A stretch of 64,000 bases of DNA from Kineobactrum sediminis (GTDB lineage Bacteria; Pseudomonadota; Gammaproteobacteria; Pseudomonadales; Halieaceae): assembly GCF_002868715.1 (NCBI RefSeq), contig NZ_PKLZ01000002.1:62001-126000 (forward strand). Direction: 5' to 3'. Of the stretch, positions 46,628-54,717 are shown piece after piece; the stretch's first letter is position 1; every line of letters begins with the position of its first letter. The position numbers were made by a program, and so were the translations under genes. The notes under the pieces were generated by a model, which had not been told where the DNA came from, did no database searches, and saw only the letters and a program-made list of their open reading frames with translations.

Positions 46628-47611
46628 CTACTGGCGGGGTTTCAGCAACCGCACAGTGTTATCATCGAGGCGCTCAACTTCCAGGGCAAAACTGCGCTCC
46701 AGTGCCAGTAGCACGCTTTCGGGATGGTCCAGGTCGAACACACCGGAAACCGTCAGGGTCGCCACTTCGCGATCGCTGATGAGGATTCGGTTATCGTGAT
46801 AGCGGGCCAGCTCGCCAACAAGTTGCGCCAGGGGCAGCTCCCTGGCAATCAGCTCACCCTGCTGCCAGGCGATATCAGCTGCCGTGTCTGCACGGTAACT
46901 CTGGCCGAGGCCGCGACGCGATGCCTGTAATTGCTCATCGGCATGCAGGATCGCGGTTTGTGCCGGCCTGCCGGCCGGTTTGTCTCGTTCGCTGACGCGC
47001 ACCACCCCTTCGGTGACGGTAATGTCGGTCATGCCATCGTAAATATGAATGTTGAAAGCGGTGCCGATTGCAGTCACATCGGCGCTCCCCGTATTCACCT
47101 GGAACGGGCGATCGGGATCCGTCCGGACCTCAAAGTAGGCCTCACCGCGCAGCAGGGTGATGTCTCGTGCGGAGCGCTTGAAGCTGACCTCAATCCGGGT
47201 ATCGGTGTTCAGCGTCACCCTGGACTGGTCCTCCAGGACCACTGTCTGGCGTTCGCCAACCGCTGTTTGAAAATAGTCCGGCGGTTCCTGGTTTGTCGTC
47301 ATCGGCAGGATGAATGCAGCGATGGCGAGGCTTGCCGCCAGTGCTGCCGCGGCACCCAGCCAGCCCCTGCGGGAGCGATTTGCGGGCGCCTCCCGCAGGG
47401 GCTCTTCGAAGGGCAGATGGCGCACACTACCGAGGTCATCCCAGAGTTCCAGCATCAAATCCATGGCCTCGCGATGGCCGGCATCTGCCGCCAGCCACAG
47501 GGCAAAAGCGCGGTGATCGTCTTCCGAAGCATCCTCCGCACGAAAGCGTGTGATCCAGCCCAGGGCCGTGTCACAGTCTCGCTCGAATTGTGGTGGAAAA
47601 GTCTGGTTCAT
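46628..47611 (-). CDS. FecR-type transmembrane sigma regulator
   Basis: A 327-residue inner-membrane regulator that relays receptor occupancy to its ECF sigma factor. Domain order: a cytoplasmic N-terminal DUF4880 domain (ALGWITRFRAEDASEDDHRAF, residues about 15-60), one helix at about 84-105 (GAAAALAASLAIAAFILP), a FecR beta domain (VGERQTVVLEDQSRVTLNTD through GTAFNIHIYDGMTDITVTEG), and a C-terminal STN-like domain (LVGELARYHDNRILISDREV). It lies between the sigma gene and the STN receptor gene, which makes the partnership clear. Confidence 0.93.
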   Translation of the reverse strand: MNQTFPPQFERDCDTALGWITRFRAEDASEDDHRAFALWLAADAGHREAMDLMLELWDDLGSVRHLPFEEPLREAPANRSRRGWLGAAAALAASLAIAAFILPMTTNQEPPDYFQTAVGERQTVVLEDQSRVTLNTDTRIEVSFKRSARDITLLRGEAYFEVRTDPDRPFQVNTGSADVTAIGTAFNIHIYDGMTDITVTEGVVRVSERDKPAGRPAQTAILHADEQLQASRRGLGQSYRADTAADIAWQQGELIARELPLAQLVGELARYHDNRILISDREVATLTVSGVFDLDHPESVLLALERSFALEVERLDDNTVRLLKPRQ

Positions 47612-47682
47612 AGTCTACCCGATTACAGGGCTCCCGATGCCGGCAGCTCTTATTCTCTCTGCGCCGGCGTGTTCTTGTAATG

Positions 47683-47703
47683 TTCTCGTTAGTGTAACGA
47701 GAA
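47683..47703. promoter_or_regulatory. Perfect 9-bp inverted repeat between fecI-like and fecR-like genes
   Basis: TTCTCGTTA-GTG-TAACGAGAA in the 128-base gap. There is no T run on the minus strand after it, so it is not a standard terminator. It could be an operator or an RNA hairpin regulating fecR translation. Confidence 0.45.
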
Positions 47704-47739
47704 GCCTGAAGGTTCCCTCAGTAAATATTCGAAGAAAAC

Positions 47740-48345
47740 TCAATCATTCTCCCCCGGGGGGTAAAACGAGGCCAGCCGCTTGCGGCAATGAAGCAGGGCC
47801 TGCAGGATATATTTTTCAACGCTGGAGACCGATACCTGCATGGATTCCGCAATGGCGCTATAGGGCATGCCATTGCGGCGATGCAGCAGAAAAGCCTGGC
47901 GCACGTTGGGCGGCAGCTCGTCAACGGCGTTGAATACGATGCTGAGCTTTTCCCGGGCACCGAGGATATGCTCTGGTGACGCGGCATTCGCATTGGGGTC
48001 GCGGGGCTCGTCGTCCGCCGCCTGGCTGCGCTCGCCCTTGAGAAACTGGAGGTGGAGTTTGCGACGTCTCAGCTGGTCAACAGCCAGGTTGGTTGCCACC
48101 TGGAACAGGAAAGCGCGGGCATTATCGAGAGTTTCCGGTGCGTTCAGCCGGTGCAGCCGCAGGAATGCTTCCTGGGCAACTTCCGCGGCATCTTCATGGC
48201 TGTCAAGCTTGCGCGCAAGGTAGCGCTCCAGCGCCGCGCCATGCGCGGTGACCAGAGTCGCCAGAAATCGATTCTTGTCGCTCGCCAGACTTGTGATGCA
48301 GTCTTCTCCCTGCGCGTATGGCGCCACCAGGGGGGGGCGCCACAT
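47740..48345 (-). CDS. FecI-like ECF RNA polymerase sigma factor
   Basis: A 201-residue ECF sigma factor of the FecI-type group. Region 2 contains DAAEVAQEAFLRLHRLN and ARAFLFQVATNLAVDQLRRR. Region 4 ends with LPPNVRQAFLLHRRNGMPYSA and an HTH in MQVSVSSVEKYILQAL. The insert rich in Asp and Asn between the domains is usual. The ATG at 48345 lies only eight bases after the serA stop and has no strong ribosome-binding site. Whether it is made from the serA message or from a promoter inside serA is unresolved. Confidence 0.92.
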   Translation of the reverse strand: MWRPPLVAPYAQGEDCITSLASDKNRFLATLVTAHGAALERYLARKLDSHEDAAEVAQEAFLRLHRLNAPETLDNARAFLFQVATNLAVDQLRRRKLHLQFLKGERSQAADDEPRDPNANAASPEHILGAREKLSIVFNAVDELPPNVRQAFLLHRRNGMPYSAIAESMQVSVSSVEKYILQALLHCRKRLASFYPPGEND

Positions 48346-48353
48346 GAAAGCGC

Positions 48354-49583
48354 TCAGAATAGTACGCGGCTTCGAATAGTGCCATCTATGTTGGTCAGTT
48401 TTTCCAGGGCGAGGTCGGAATATTCCGCGTCCACATCAATGACCACGTAGCCAATGGCCTCGTTGGTTTGCAGGAACTGGGCCGATACGTTGACGTCATA
48501 TTCTGAAAATACCCGGTTGATGGCACTCATGATGCCGGGCACGTTGTGGTGTATGTGCAGCAGGCGGTGGCTGCCCTCGTGCTCTGGCAGTGCCACCTCC
48601 GGGAAGTTGACTGAGGAGGTGCTGGTGCCGTTATCGCTGTAATGCGCCAGCTTTTCCGCCACTTCCATGCCGATGTTGGCCTGGGCTTCCACGGTGCTGC
48701 CACCAATATGTGGGGTGAGGATCGTATTGTCAAAGGCGCGCAGGGGCGACAGGAACTCATCGTCATTGGAACGTGGCTCCACTGGAAACACATCAATACC
48801 GGCGCCGCCGATGTGGCCGCTCTCAAGATTCGCGGCCAGCGCGTCGATATCCACCACGCTACCCCGGGAGGCGTTGATCAGTATGCTGCCACGCGGCATC
48901 AGCGCGAGTTGCCCGGCTCCCATCATATTACGGGTCGCTTTTGTCTCCGGCACGTGCAGGCTGACAACATCGGACTGCGCGAGCAACTGATCAAGGCCGG
49001 GTATCTGGCGGGCATTGCCCAGCGGCAGCTTGCTGACTACATCGCAGAACTGCACCTGCATACCCAGGCCCTCGGCTATCACCCCCAGCTGCATGCCGAT
49101 ATTGCCGTAGCCCACAATACCCAGGCGCTTGCCCCTGATCTCGTAAGAGGCGGTGGCGCTTTTCTGCCATTCGCCGCGGTGCGCCGCCGCATTTTTCGCC
49201 GCTACGCCACGCAGCAGTAAAATGGCCTCCGCGATCACCAGCTCGGCAACGCTGCGCGTATTGCTGAACGGTGCGTTGAACACGGCGATACCGCGACGGG
49301 TGGCGGCGGCGAGGTCCACCTGGTTGGTGCCGATACAGAAGCAGCCCACCGCCACCAGCTTCCTGGCCGCTGCAAACACATCTTCAGTGAGCTGGGTGCG
49401 TGAGCGGATGCCGACAAAGTGCGCATTGGCAATGGCGGCCTTGAGATCTTCCGCCGGCAGGGCCTTCTGGTGCAGCTCGATGTTCTCATAGCCGGCGGAC
49501 CGCAGCATTTCGACAGCAGAGGGGTGTACTCCCTCGAGCAGGAGGAATTTGATTTTACTTTTTTCAAGTGACTTGGGCGCCAT
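48354..49583 (-). CDS. serA: D-3-phosphoglycerate dehydrogenase
   Basis: First step of serine synthesis; this enzyme type also reduces 2-oxoglutarate to D-2-hydroxyglutarate. The 409 residues align throughout with the E. coli protein: IKFLLLEGVHPSAVEML, VGCFCIGTNQVDLAAA, the NAD fold LGIVGYGNIGMQLGVIAEGL, the catalytic SRGSVVDIDAL and LTPHIGGSTVEAQ, and a C-terminal ACT domain (LLHIHHNVPGIMSAINRVF, IGYVVIDVDAEY) that should mediate serine feedback. It is divergent from the D-2-hydroxyglutarate dehydrogenase gene and immediately upstream of the fecI-like gene. Confidence 0.96.
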   Translation of the reverse strand: MAPKSLEKSKIKFLLLEGVHPSAVEMLRSAGYENIELHQKALPAEDLKAAIANAHFVGIRSRTQLTEDVFAAARKLVAVGCFCIGTNQVDLAAATRRGIAVFNAPFSNTRSVAELVIAEAILLLRGVAAKNAAAHRGEWQKSATASYEIRGKRLGIVGYGNIGMQLGVIAEGLGMQVQFCDVVSKLPLGNARQIPGLDQLLAQSDVVSLHVPETKATRNMMGAGQLALMPRGSILINASRGSVVDIDALAANLESGHIGGAGIDVFPVEPRSNDDEFLSPLRAFDNTILTPHIGGSTVEAQANIGMEVAEKLAHYSDNGTSTSSVNFPEVALPEHEGSHRLLHIHHNVPGIMSAINRVFSEYDVNVSAQFLQTNEAIGYVVIDVDAEYSDLALEKLTNIDGTIRSRVLF

Positions 49584-49624
49584 ACGGATTGGTGCTCCCG
49601 GGCTGTGGCAAGGTGGGCATGATT

Positions 49625-49659
49625 AAAAGGCGGCGTATGCTAACATACACCCCCCTTTT
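49625..49659. promoter_or_regulatory. Inverted repeat with palindromic -10 between serA and the D2HGDH gene
   Basis: AAAAGG-CGGC-GTATG, centre CTAA, then CATAC-ACCC-CCCTTTT: nearly symmetric arms of 15-16 bases with one bulge. The centre TATGCTAACATA reads as a -10-like element on both strands (TATGCT on plus, TATGTT on minus). This fits a shared divergent promoter or operator. A second small repeat, CCTGA-AGATA-TCAGG (49665-49679), touches the ribosome-binding site of the plus-strand gene. Confidence 0.45.
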
Positions 49660-49692
49660 AGTCCCCTGAAGATATCAGGTAAGGAGCCCGAC

Positions 49693-51093
49693 TTGGCCGC
49701 CATAAGCCCCGATATCCTGTCTGCATTGCAGGCGTGTGTCGGCACGGAGCGCGTGTTCACCGATGCGGTATCGTTCGAGCATTACGGTCGCGACTGGACC
49801 CGGGTGCACACGCCCGCGCCGCTGGCAGTGGTATTGCCCGGATCCGCCGGGGAAGTGCAGGCGCTGGTGCGGCTGGCGCTGGCGCATAAGCTCGCCCTGG
49901 TCCCCTCGGGAGGGCGAACGGGCCTCAGTGCCGGTGCGGTGGCACATAATGGTGAAGTCGTGGTCGCCCTGGATCGCCTGGATGACATTACTGACTTCAA
50001 TCCGGTCGACCGCACGGTGCGTTGTGGTGCCGGGGTGATAACAGCGCAGCTGCAGGCATTTGCAGCCGATCAGGGCTTCTTTTACCCGGTGGACTTTGCC
50101 TCCAGTGGTTCCAGCCAGATTGGCGGCAACATCTCAACCAATGCCGGTGGCATCAAGGTAATACGCCATGGCATGACCCGGGACTGGGTGGCCGGCCTGA
50201 AAATTGTGACCGGTAGCGGCGAATTGCTGGATCTCAACCGGGGTCTGGTGAAGAACAATGCCGGTTACGATTTGCGGCAGCTGGTGATTGGTGCCGAGGG
50301 CACCCTGGGCATTGTGGTTGAGGCCACCATGCGCTTGGACAGGCCCCCCAAAGACCTGGCAGTACTGGTATTGGGCACGCCCGACATGAAGGCAGTGATG
50401 CAGGTGCTGGAAACGTACCAGGGTGCGATGGATTTGCAGGCCTTCGAGTTTTTCTCCGAGCTGGCACTGCAGAAAGTGGTCGTCCACCAGGGTCTGCAGC
50501 GGCCCTTTGCCACCCCGGCTGAATTTTACGCGCTACTGGAATTCGAGCAGCATAGCGATGCCGATATGGAGCAGGCGATGGCCCTGTTTGAGCACTGTGT
50601 GGAGCAGGGCTGGGTGGTTGACGGCGTGGTGAGCCAGAGCGTGGCCCAGGCCCAGTCGCTGTGGCGCCTGCGCGAGGATATTTCCGAAACGATCTCGCGC
50701 TGGACGCCCTACAAGAACGATATCTCCACCACTATTGCCCGGGTACCGGAATTCCTCGCGGAAGTGGAGGCGGTGGTATCCGCATCCTATCCGGAGTTTG
50801 AAATCGTCTGGTTTGGCCACATCGGGGACGGCAACGTACACCTGAACGTGCTGAAGCCGGATACCCTGCCAATGGCGGAGTTCCAGCAGCGCTGCGGCGA
50901 AGTCAGCCGCTGGGTGTTCGAGATCGTGCAGCGCTACGAAGGCAGCATCTCGGCGGAGCACGGGGTAGGGCTATTGAAGAAAGACTACCTTCACTACAGT
51001 CGTTCGGAGCTGGAGATCCAGATGATGCGCCAGATCAAAAAGGTGTTTGATCCGCAGGGAATCATGAATCCCGGCAAGATTTTTGACCTTTAA
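49693..51093 (+). CDS. FAD-linked D-2-hydroxyglutarate dehydrogenase
   Basis: Flavoenzyme of the VAO/PCMH family that oxidises D-2-hydroxyglutarate back to 2-oxoglutarate. A TTG start follows AAGGAG by six bases; total 466 residues. The FAD-binding N-terminal half shows GGRTGLSAGAV, CGAGVITAQLQAFA and SSGSSQIGGNISTNAGG, and the C-terminal half has WFGHIGDGNVHLNVL and ISAEHGVGLLKK with metal-binding histidines. Its divergent partner serA makes D-2-hydroxyglutarate as a side product that pulls phosphoglycerate oxidation forward. This coupling is established in Pseudomonas, where the genes are also neighbours. The specificity is inferred from family and context. Confidence 0.88.
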   Translation: MAAISPDILSALQACVGTERVFTDAVSFEHYGRDWTRVHTPAPLAVVLPGSAGEVQALVRLALAHKLALVPSGGRTGLSAGAVAHNGEVVVALDRLDDITDFNPVDRTVRCGAGVITAQLQAFAADQGFFYPVDFASSGSSQIGGNISTNAGGIKVIRHGMTRDWVAGLKIVTGSGELLDLNRGLVKNNAGYDLRQLVIGAEGTLGIVVEATMRLDRPPKDLAVLVLGTPDMKAVMQVLETYQGAMDLQAFEFFSELALQKVVVHQGLQRPFATPAEFYALLEFEQHSDADMEQAMALFEHCVEQGWVVDGVVSQSVAQAQSLWRLREDISETISRWTPYKNDISTTIARVPEFLAEVEAVVSASYPEFEIVWFGHIGDGNVHLNVLKPDTLPMAEFQQRCGEVSRWVFEIVQRYEGSISAEHGVGLLKKDYLHYSRSELEIQMMRQIKKVFDPQGIMNPGKIFDL

Positions 51094-51162
51094 CGGGCAG
51101 TGAGCCGGGTCCTTGCCGGGGTGGGGGGGGTAAAACGTGCCAGTGCCTGCACCACTTTCGCG

Positions 51163-51834
51163 TTATCGGGTCAGGGTCTGCACCCCATCCCTCGTTCCCA
51201 GCAGCAACACATCGGCCGCCCGCCGTGCAAACAGGCCGTTGGTGACTACTCCGGTGATGTTGTTGATCCGCTGCTCCATTTCCAGGGGCTGGGGGATCGG
51301 GAAATGATAGACATCCAGGATGACATTGCCGTTATCGGTGATTACGCCCTCTCGATAGACCGGGTCACCGCCCAGTTTGACCAGTTCGCGGGCGACATAG
51401 CTGCGGGCCATGGGGATCACCTCGACCGGCAGCGGGAATTCCCCCAGGGTTGATACCAGCTTGCTGCCGTCGGCAATGCAGATGAAGGTTCTGGCGACAG
51501 CGGCGATGATTTTCTCCCGGGTGAGGGCTGCGCCGCCGCCCTTGATGAGCTGCAGGGCGCTGTTGGCTTCGTCTGCGCCATCAATATAAAAATCGACCTG
51601 GTCTACCGTGTTGAGGTCGTAGACCGGGATGCCGTGCCGGCGAAGGCGGTCGACGGACGCTTCCGAGCTGGCCACAGTGGCATTGATCTGGCCTTTAACG
51701 GCGGCGAGATTGTCGATGAACAGATTGGCGGTGGAGCCGGTACCAATGCCCAGCACCATGTTGTTGTCCAGATGCGGCCTGATGTAGTCGAGAGCTGCAT
51801 CCGCTACAGCCTGCTTCTGCTCGTCTTGTGTCAT
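51163..51834 (-). CDS. rpiA: Ribose-5-phosphate isomerase A
   Basis: Interconverts ribose 5-phosphate and ribulose 5-phosphate. ATG at 51834 after AAGGA gives 223 residues. The family blocks are [38 protein letters not shown], the active-site [20 protein letters not shown] (DGADE with catalytic Asp, and the lysine of KGGG), [13 protein letters not shown] and the C-terminal [17 protein letters not shown]. It is divergent from ilvA, an arrangement also seen in Pseudomonas. Confidence 0.97.
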   Translation of the reverse strand: MTQDEQKQAVADAALDYIRPHLDNNMVLGIGTGSTANLFIDNLAAVKGQINATVASSEASVDRLRRHGIPVYDLNTVDQVDFYIDGADEANSALQLIKGGGAALTREKIIAAVARTFICIADGSKLVSTLGEFPLPVEVIPMARSYVARELVKLGGDPVYREGVITDNGNVILDVYHFPIPQPLEMEQRINNITGVVTNGLFARRAADVLLLGTRDGVQTLTR

Positions 51835-51993
51835 GTTGTTTGTCCTTCGTTTTGTGTCGAATGTCGGCATCAGTATAAGAGTGCCTGGCGCAGATCACCA
51901 AAAAATACCGGTGTTACCAGGGCAAGCAGGGCTGAAAATCCTCGCACTGTCCGCTACTATGGCCTGTTGTTCTGTAGTTGGATACCTGTAGCC

Positions 51994-53532
51994 ATGCCCC
52001 AGTCGTACATCAAGCGCATACTCGACGCCCGCGTTTACGATGTCGCCCGCGAAACCCCGGTGGATGAAGCGATGTTGATGTCGCGCCGCCTGGGTAATCG
52101 CGTCTTGTTCAAACGCGAAGACCTGCAGCCGGTGTTTTCCTTCAAGTTGCGCGGCGCCTACAACAAAATGCAGAAATTGAGCCCGGAGCAGCTGGCCTGC
52201 GGCGTTATTGCCGCATCCGCCGGCAATCATGCCCAGGGACTGGCGTTGGCTGCCCAGCACATGGGGGTAAAGGCCACTATCGTGATGCCGCGTACCACAC
52301 CACAAATCAAGGTGGATGCGGTACGGAACCGGGGTGCGCGAGTGGTTCTGCACGGCGATTCATTCGAAGAGGCTTCGGCACAGGCGCAGAAACTGGTGGC
52401 CGAAAAATCCATGGTCTATGTCCATCCCTTTGACGACCCGGATATCATTGCGGGGCAGGGGACAGTCGGGATGGAAATCGTGCGCCAGTGCCAGCGGCCG
52501 CCGCATGCGATATTTGTTCCCGTGGGCGGCGGCGGCTTGCTGGCAGGTGTTGCGGCATATGTTAAGTATGTCTGGCCGCAGACCCGCTTGATCGGCGTGG
52601 AGCCTGAGGATGCTGCCTGTTTGCAGCTGGCGATGCGCCGCGGGCGTCGTGCGATACTGCCGGAGGTCGGCCTGTTCGCAGACGGTTGCGCCGTGGCCCA
52701 GATTGGCAAGGAGCCCTTTCGGGTCATTCGCGAGACGGTGGACGAAGTGATTACCGCCACCACCGATGAAATCTGCGCCGCTATCAAGGATATTTTTGAA
52801 GATACCCGGGGTATTGCCGAGCCCGCCGGGGCACTGGCCCTGGCGGGCCTGAAAAAATATGTGGAGCGGACCGGGGTGAAGGACCAGGATCTGCTGGCCA
52901 TTGTCAGTGGGGCCAATACCAATTTTGATCGTCTGCGCTACATCTCCGAGCGCACCGAGATTGGTGAACAGCGGGAAGCGGTGATCAGCGTGACGATCCC
53001 CGAGCGGCCGGGCAGTTTCCGGGCGTTTTGCAGTGCCCTGGGTCGGCGCAATATCACCGAGTTCAACTACCGCTATTCAGACCCCGGTGCCGCGCTGGTG
53101 TTTCTGGGCCTGTCGGTGGTACCCGGTGGCACTGACCTGGCCGAGTTGCTGGCGGACCTGCAACAGCAGGGTTATGCCACCGAGGATATGACCGATAACG
53201 AAATGGCCAAGCTTCACGTTCGCTATATGGTGGGCGGGCGTGCCCCTGCCAGCCTGGAAAACGAATCCGTATTCCGGGTCGAGTTCCCCGAGCGTCCCGG
53301 CGCCCTGCTCAAGTTTCTCTCCAGTCTCGGCCAGAGCTGGAATATCTCCATGTTCCACTATCGCAATCACGGGGCTGCATACGGGCGTATTTTATTGGGA
53401 GTGCAGGTGCCGCGCGCGGAGCGCCGTGAATTTCGGGTTGTGCTTGACGAAATCGGTTATCCCTGGTGGGACGAAACCGCGAATCGCGCCTATCAACTCT
53501 ATCTCGGTCATACCCCAGAGGGGGCAAAATAG
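51994..53532 (+). CDS. ilvA: Threonine ammonia-lyase, biosynthetic
   Basis: PLP enzyme deaminating threonine to 2-oxobutanoate for isoleucine synthesis. ATG at 51994 gives 512 residues, the biosynthetic length; the frame is open upstream over rpiA and is ignored there. The PLP lysine is in PVFSFKLRGAYNKM, the phosphate-binding loop is VGGGGLLAGVAAYV, and SGANTNFDRL closes the catalytic domain. Two ACT-like regulatory domains follow (VISVTIPERPGSFRAFCSAL near residue 330 and VFRVEFPERPGALLKFLSSL near 425), implying isoleucine feedback. Confidence 0.97.
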   Translation: MPQSYIKRILDARVYDVARETPVDEAMLMSRRLGNRVLFKREDLQPVFSFKLRGAYNKMQKLSPEQLACGVIAASAGNHAQGLALAAQHMGVKATIVMPRTTPQIKVDAVRNRGARVVLHGDSFEEASAQAQKLVAEKSMVYVHPFDDPDIIAGQGTVGMEIVRQCQRPPHAIFVPVGGGGLLAGVAAYVKYVWPQTRLIGVEPEDAACLQLAMRRGRRAILPEVGLFADGCAVAQIGKEPFRVIRETVDEVITATTDEICAAIKDIFEDTRGIAEPAGALALAGLKKYVERTGVKDQDLLAIVSGANTNFDRLRYISERTEIGEQREAVISVTIPERPGSFRAFCSALGRRNITEFNYRYSDPGAALVFLGLSVVPGGTDLAELLADLQQQGYATEDMTDNEMAKLHVRYMVGGRAPASLENESVFRVEFPERPGALLKFLSSLGQSWNISMFHYRNHGAAYGRILLGVQVPRAERREFRVVLDEIGYPWWDETANRAYQLYLGHTPEGAK

Positions 53533-53567
53533 CCTGAAACCCGCGGATTTCGGGGGTTTTGGCTTTT
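53531..53567 (+). terminator. Terminator of ilvA
   Basis: The stem AGCC(T)GAAACCC pairs with GGGTTTTGGCT (11 pairs, one bulged T), loop of 11 bases, followed by TTT and a second T-rich stretch. The stem begins inside the ilvA stop codon. Confidence 0.75.
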
Positions 53568-53744
53568 CTTTGCGGTTTTTCTCGGATACACTCGGAAAAG
53601 TTTGTGAAATAGTGCCAAAGAATTATCTGGCACGACGGCCTAAACCGTCCGTCAGGGAGCGAGCCACAAGAGCATCGCCTTTGAGAAATGTATCCCCTTG
53701 CGCGGCAACAACGCGCCTTGAAAAGACTGTGAGAGTGTAGAACT
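53568..53744 (+). other. Intergenic region before the small ORF
   Basis: After the ilvA terminator this stretch has no recognisable gene. It holds two small stems, GACGG-CCTAAA-CCGTC (53634-53649) and a GCGCG/CGCGC pair in the 3' part. The promoter-like TTGTGA plus TATCTG pair is weak. An untranslated leader for the following small ORF, or a small RNA, is possible but unsupported. Confidence 0.3.
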
Positions 53745-53891
53745 GTGAAAAGTAAACCGGATTATCTTCTGGTCCTGATAGCCGCCTTTGGTATTGGCGT
53801 TGTGGTCACCCTTGTTTTGCCGATGGCAGCGAGCGACACATCAGCAGCGCCAGCCTCCGAGCTACAGGCCGGGGTCATCATCAGGGACTAG
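53745..53891 (+). CDS. Possible 48-residue single-helix membrane peptide
   Basis: A GTG-initiated frame encodes 48 residues: a short basic start KSKPDY, one strongly hydrophobic segment LLVLIAAFGIGVVVTLVLP, and an Ala/Ser-rich polar tail. This composition is what a real small membrane or signal-anchored protein looks like and is unusual for a random frame. The ribosome-binding site is weak (GAGAG about 10 bases away). Its stop overlaps the convergent fau stop. No family recognised; it could still be chance. Confidence 0.4.
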   Translation: MKSKPDYLLVLIAAFGIGVVVTLVLPMAASDTSAAPASELQAGVIIRD

Positions 53892-54490
53892 ATTTCCCGC
53901 GACGTTTTGCCTGGGCCGTTACAGCGGGTCAGGCCCGCTTCCGTTATCACAAAGTCCAGGGGTATGTCCCAGGGGTCGCCTGGCAATGCACTGGCCTCCT
54001 GGCACGCAAACGCAAGGCCCACTCGCAGGGGGCCGGAAACCCCGGCAAACGTGCGATCATAAAAGCCTCCCCCCATACCCAGGCGCGTTCCATCTCGCTG
54101 CCAGGCCACCAGTGGCATGACGACGATATCGAGCTGCGCGGGGGCGCATTGAGGGCTGTCGCTGCCCGGTTCGGGTATCCCGAGTACATTCGGGGCTAGC
54201 GTCTCTTCCCGGGACCAGAGGCGAAACTCCAAATGGTTGCCATCCGCCAGCACCGGCAAATAGACTTCGCAGTGTCGCCTGCGGCAATCGGCCAGAAGGT
54301 TGACGGGGTCAAGTTCGCCATCATTGGCCCAGAACAGGGCTACCCGGCGGGCACTGTCCCAGCCGGGAAGGTGCCTGGCGTGGACGGCAGCAGCCCTGGC
54401 GGCGGCATCCCGAAAGTCAGTGCCCAGGGCCCTGCGACGAGCGCGCAAGAGGGTGCGAAGAGCAGGTTTTGATTCTGGGTCACTGTTCAC
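53888..54490 (-). CDS. fau: 5-formyltetrahydrofolate cyclo-ligase
   Basis: Converts 5-formyl-THF to 5,10-methenyl-THF with ATP, recycling the folate by-product of serine hydroxymethyltransferase. The GTG at 54490 (NSDPESKPALRTLLRARRRAL follows, quoted in two parts: NSDPESKPALR and TLLRARRRAL) is the likely start, giving 200 residues. It immediately follows the T run at the end of 6S RNA. The active-site motif is GTRLGMGGGFYDR, with DIVVMPLVAWQRDG before it. Co-transcription of ssrS and fau is the rule in gammaproteobacteria. Confidence 0.92.
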   Translation of the reverse strand: MNSDPESKPALRTLLRARRRALGTDFRDAAARAAAVHARHLPGWDSARRVALFWANDGELDPVNLLADCRRRHCEVYLPVLADGNHLEFRLWSREETLAPNVLGIPEPGSDSPQCAPAQLDIVVMPLVAWQRDGTRLGMGGGFYDRTFAGVSGPLRVGLAFACQEASALPGDPWDIPLDFVITEAGLTRCNGPGKTSREI

Positions 54491-54499
54491 AAAAAGAGA

Positions 54500-54681
54500 G
54501 GATTCCCGGCATAACGGTGGCAGAGTCGCCCTTGAACCCGACGGTTCAAGGAGGAGGTTCCTGCACTGTATCAGGCGTTCCGGTCGCTGCCGGACATGCA
54601 CACCAACAGTGGCGAGGAACTTCCGGGTATAGACTTATCGGCTCGAGGACTGTCTGCCTGTCGCCTATGCCAGGAACCCGG
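54500..54681 (-). ncRNA. ssrS: 6S RNA
   Basis: Non-coding RNA that binds sigma70-RNA polymerase in stationary phase. It lies between zapA and fau, its conserved place. On the minus strand a -10 TATACT (54687-54692) precedes the RNA. The 5' part GGTTCCTGGCATA can pair with the 3' part TATGCCGGGAATCC to close the molecule. Conserved 6S pieces are CTCGAGCCGATAA, GTGTGCATGTC in the middle and the distal hairpin CTTGAACC-GTC-GGGTTCAAGGG. About 182 bases; ends are estimated from pairing and promoter spacing. Confidence 0.93.
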
Positions 54682-54686
54682 TCTGT

Positions 54687-54692
54687 AGTATA
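54687..54692 (-). promoter_or_regulatory. -10 element of the 6S RNA promoter
   Basis: TATACT on the minus strand, ending six bases before the estimated 5' end of 6S RNA. No convincing -35 hexamer is seen at the usual distance; the region overlaps the 3' end of zapA. Confidence 0.65.
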
Positions 54693-54717
54693 CACCAATC
54701 GGATGGGTTGGGCCCAT

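Noticed and set aside
51634-51993. N-terminal extension of ilvA over rpiA
   Set aside because: It is the antisense shadow of rpiA; IlvA homologues begin near MPQSYIKRILDARVYDVA.
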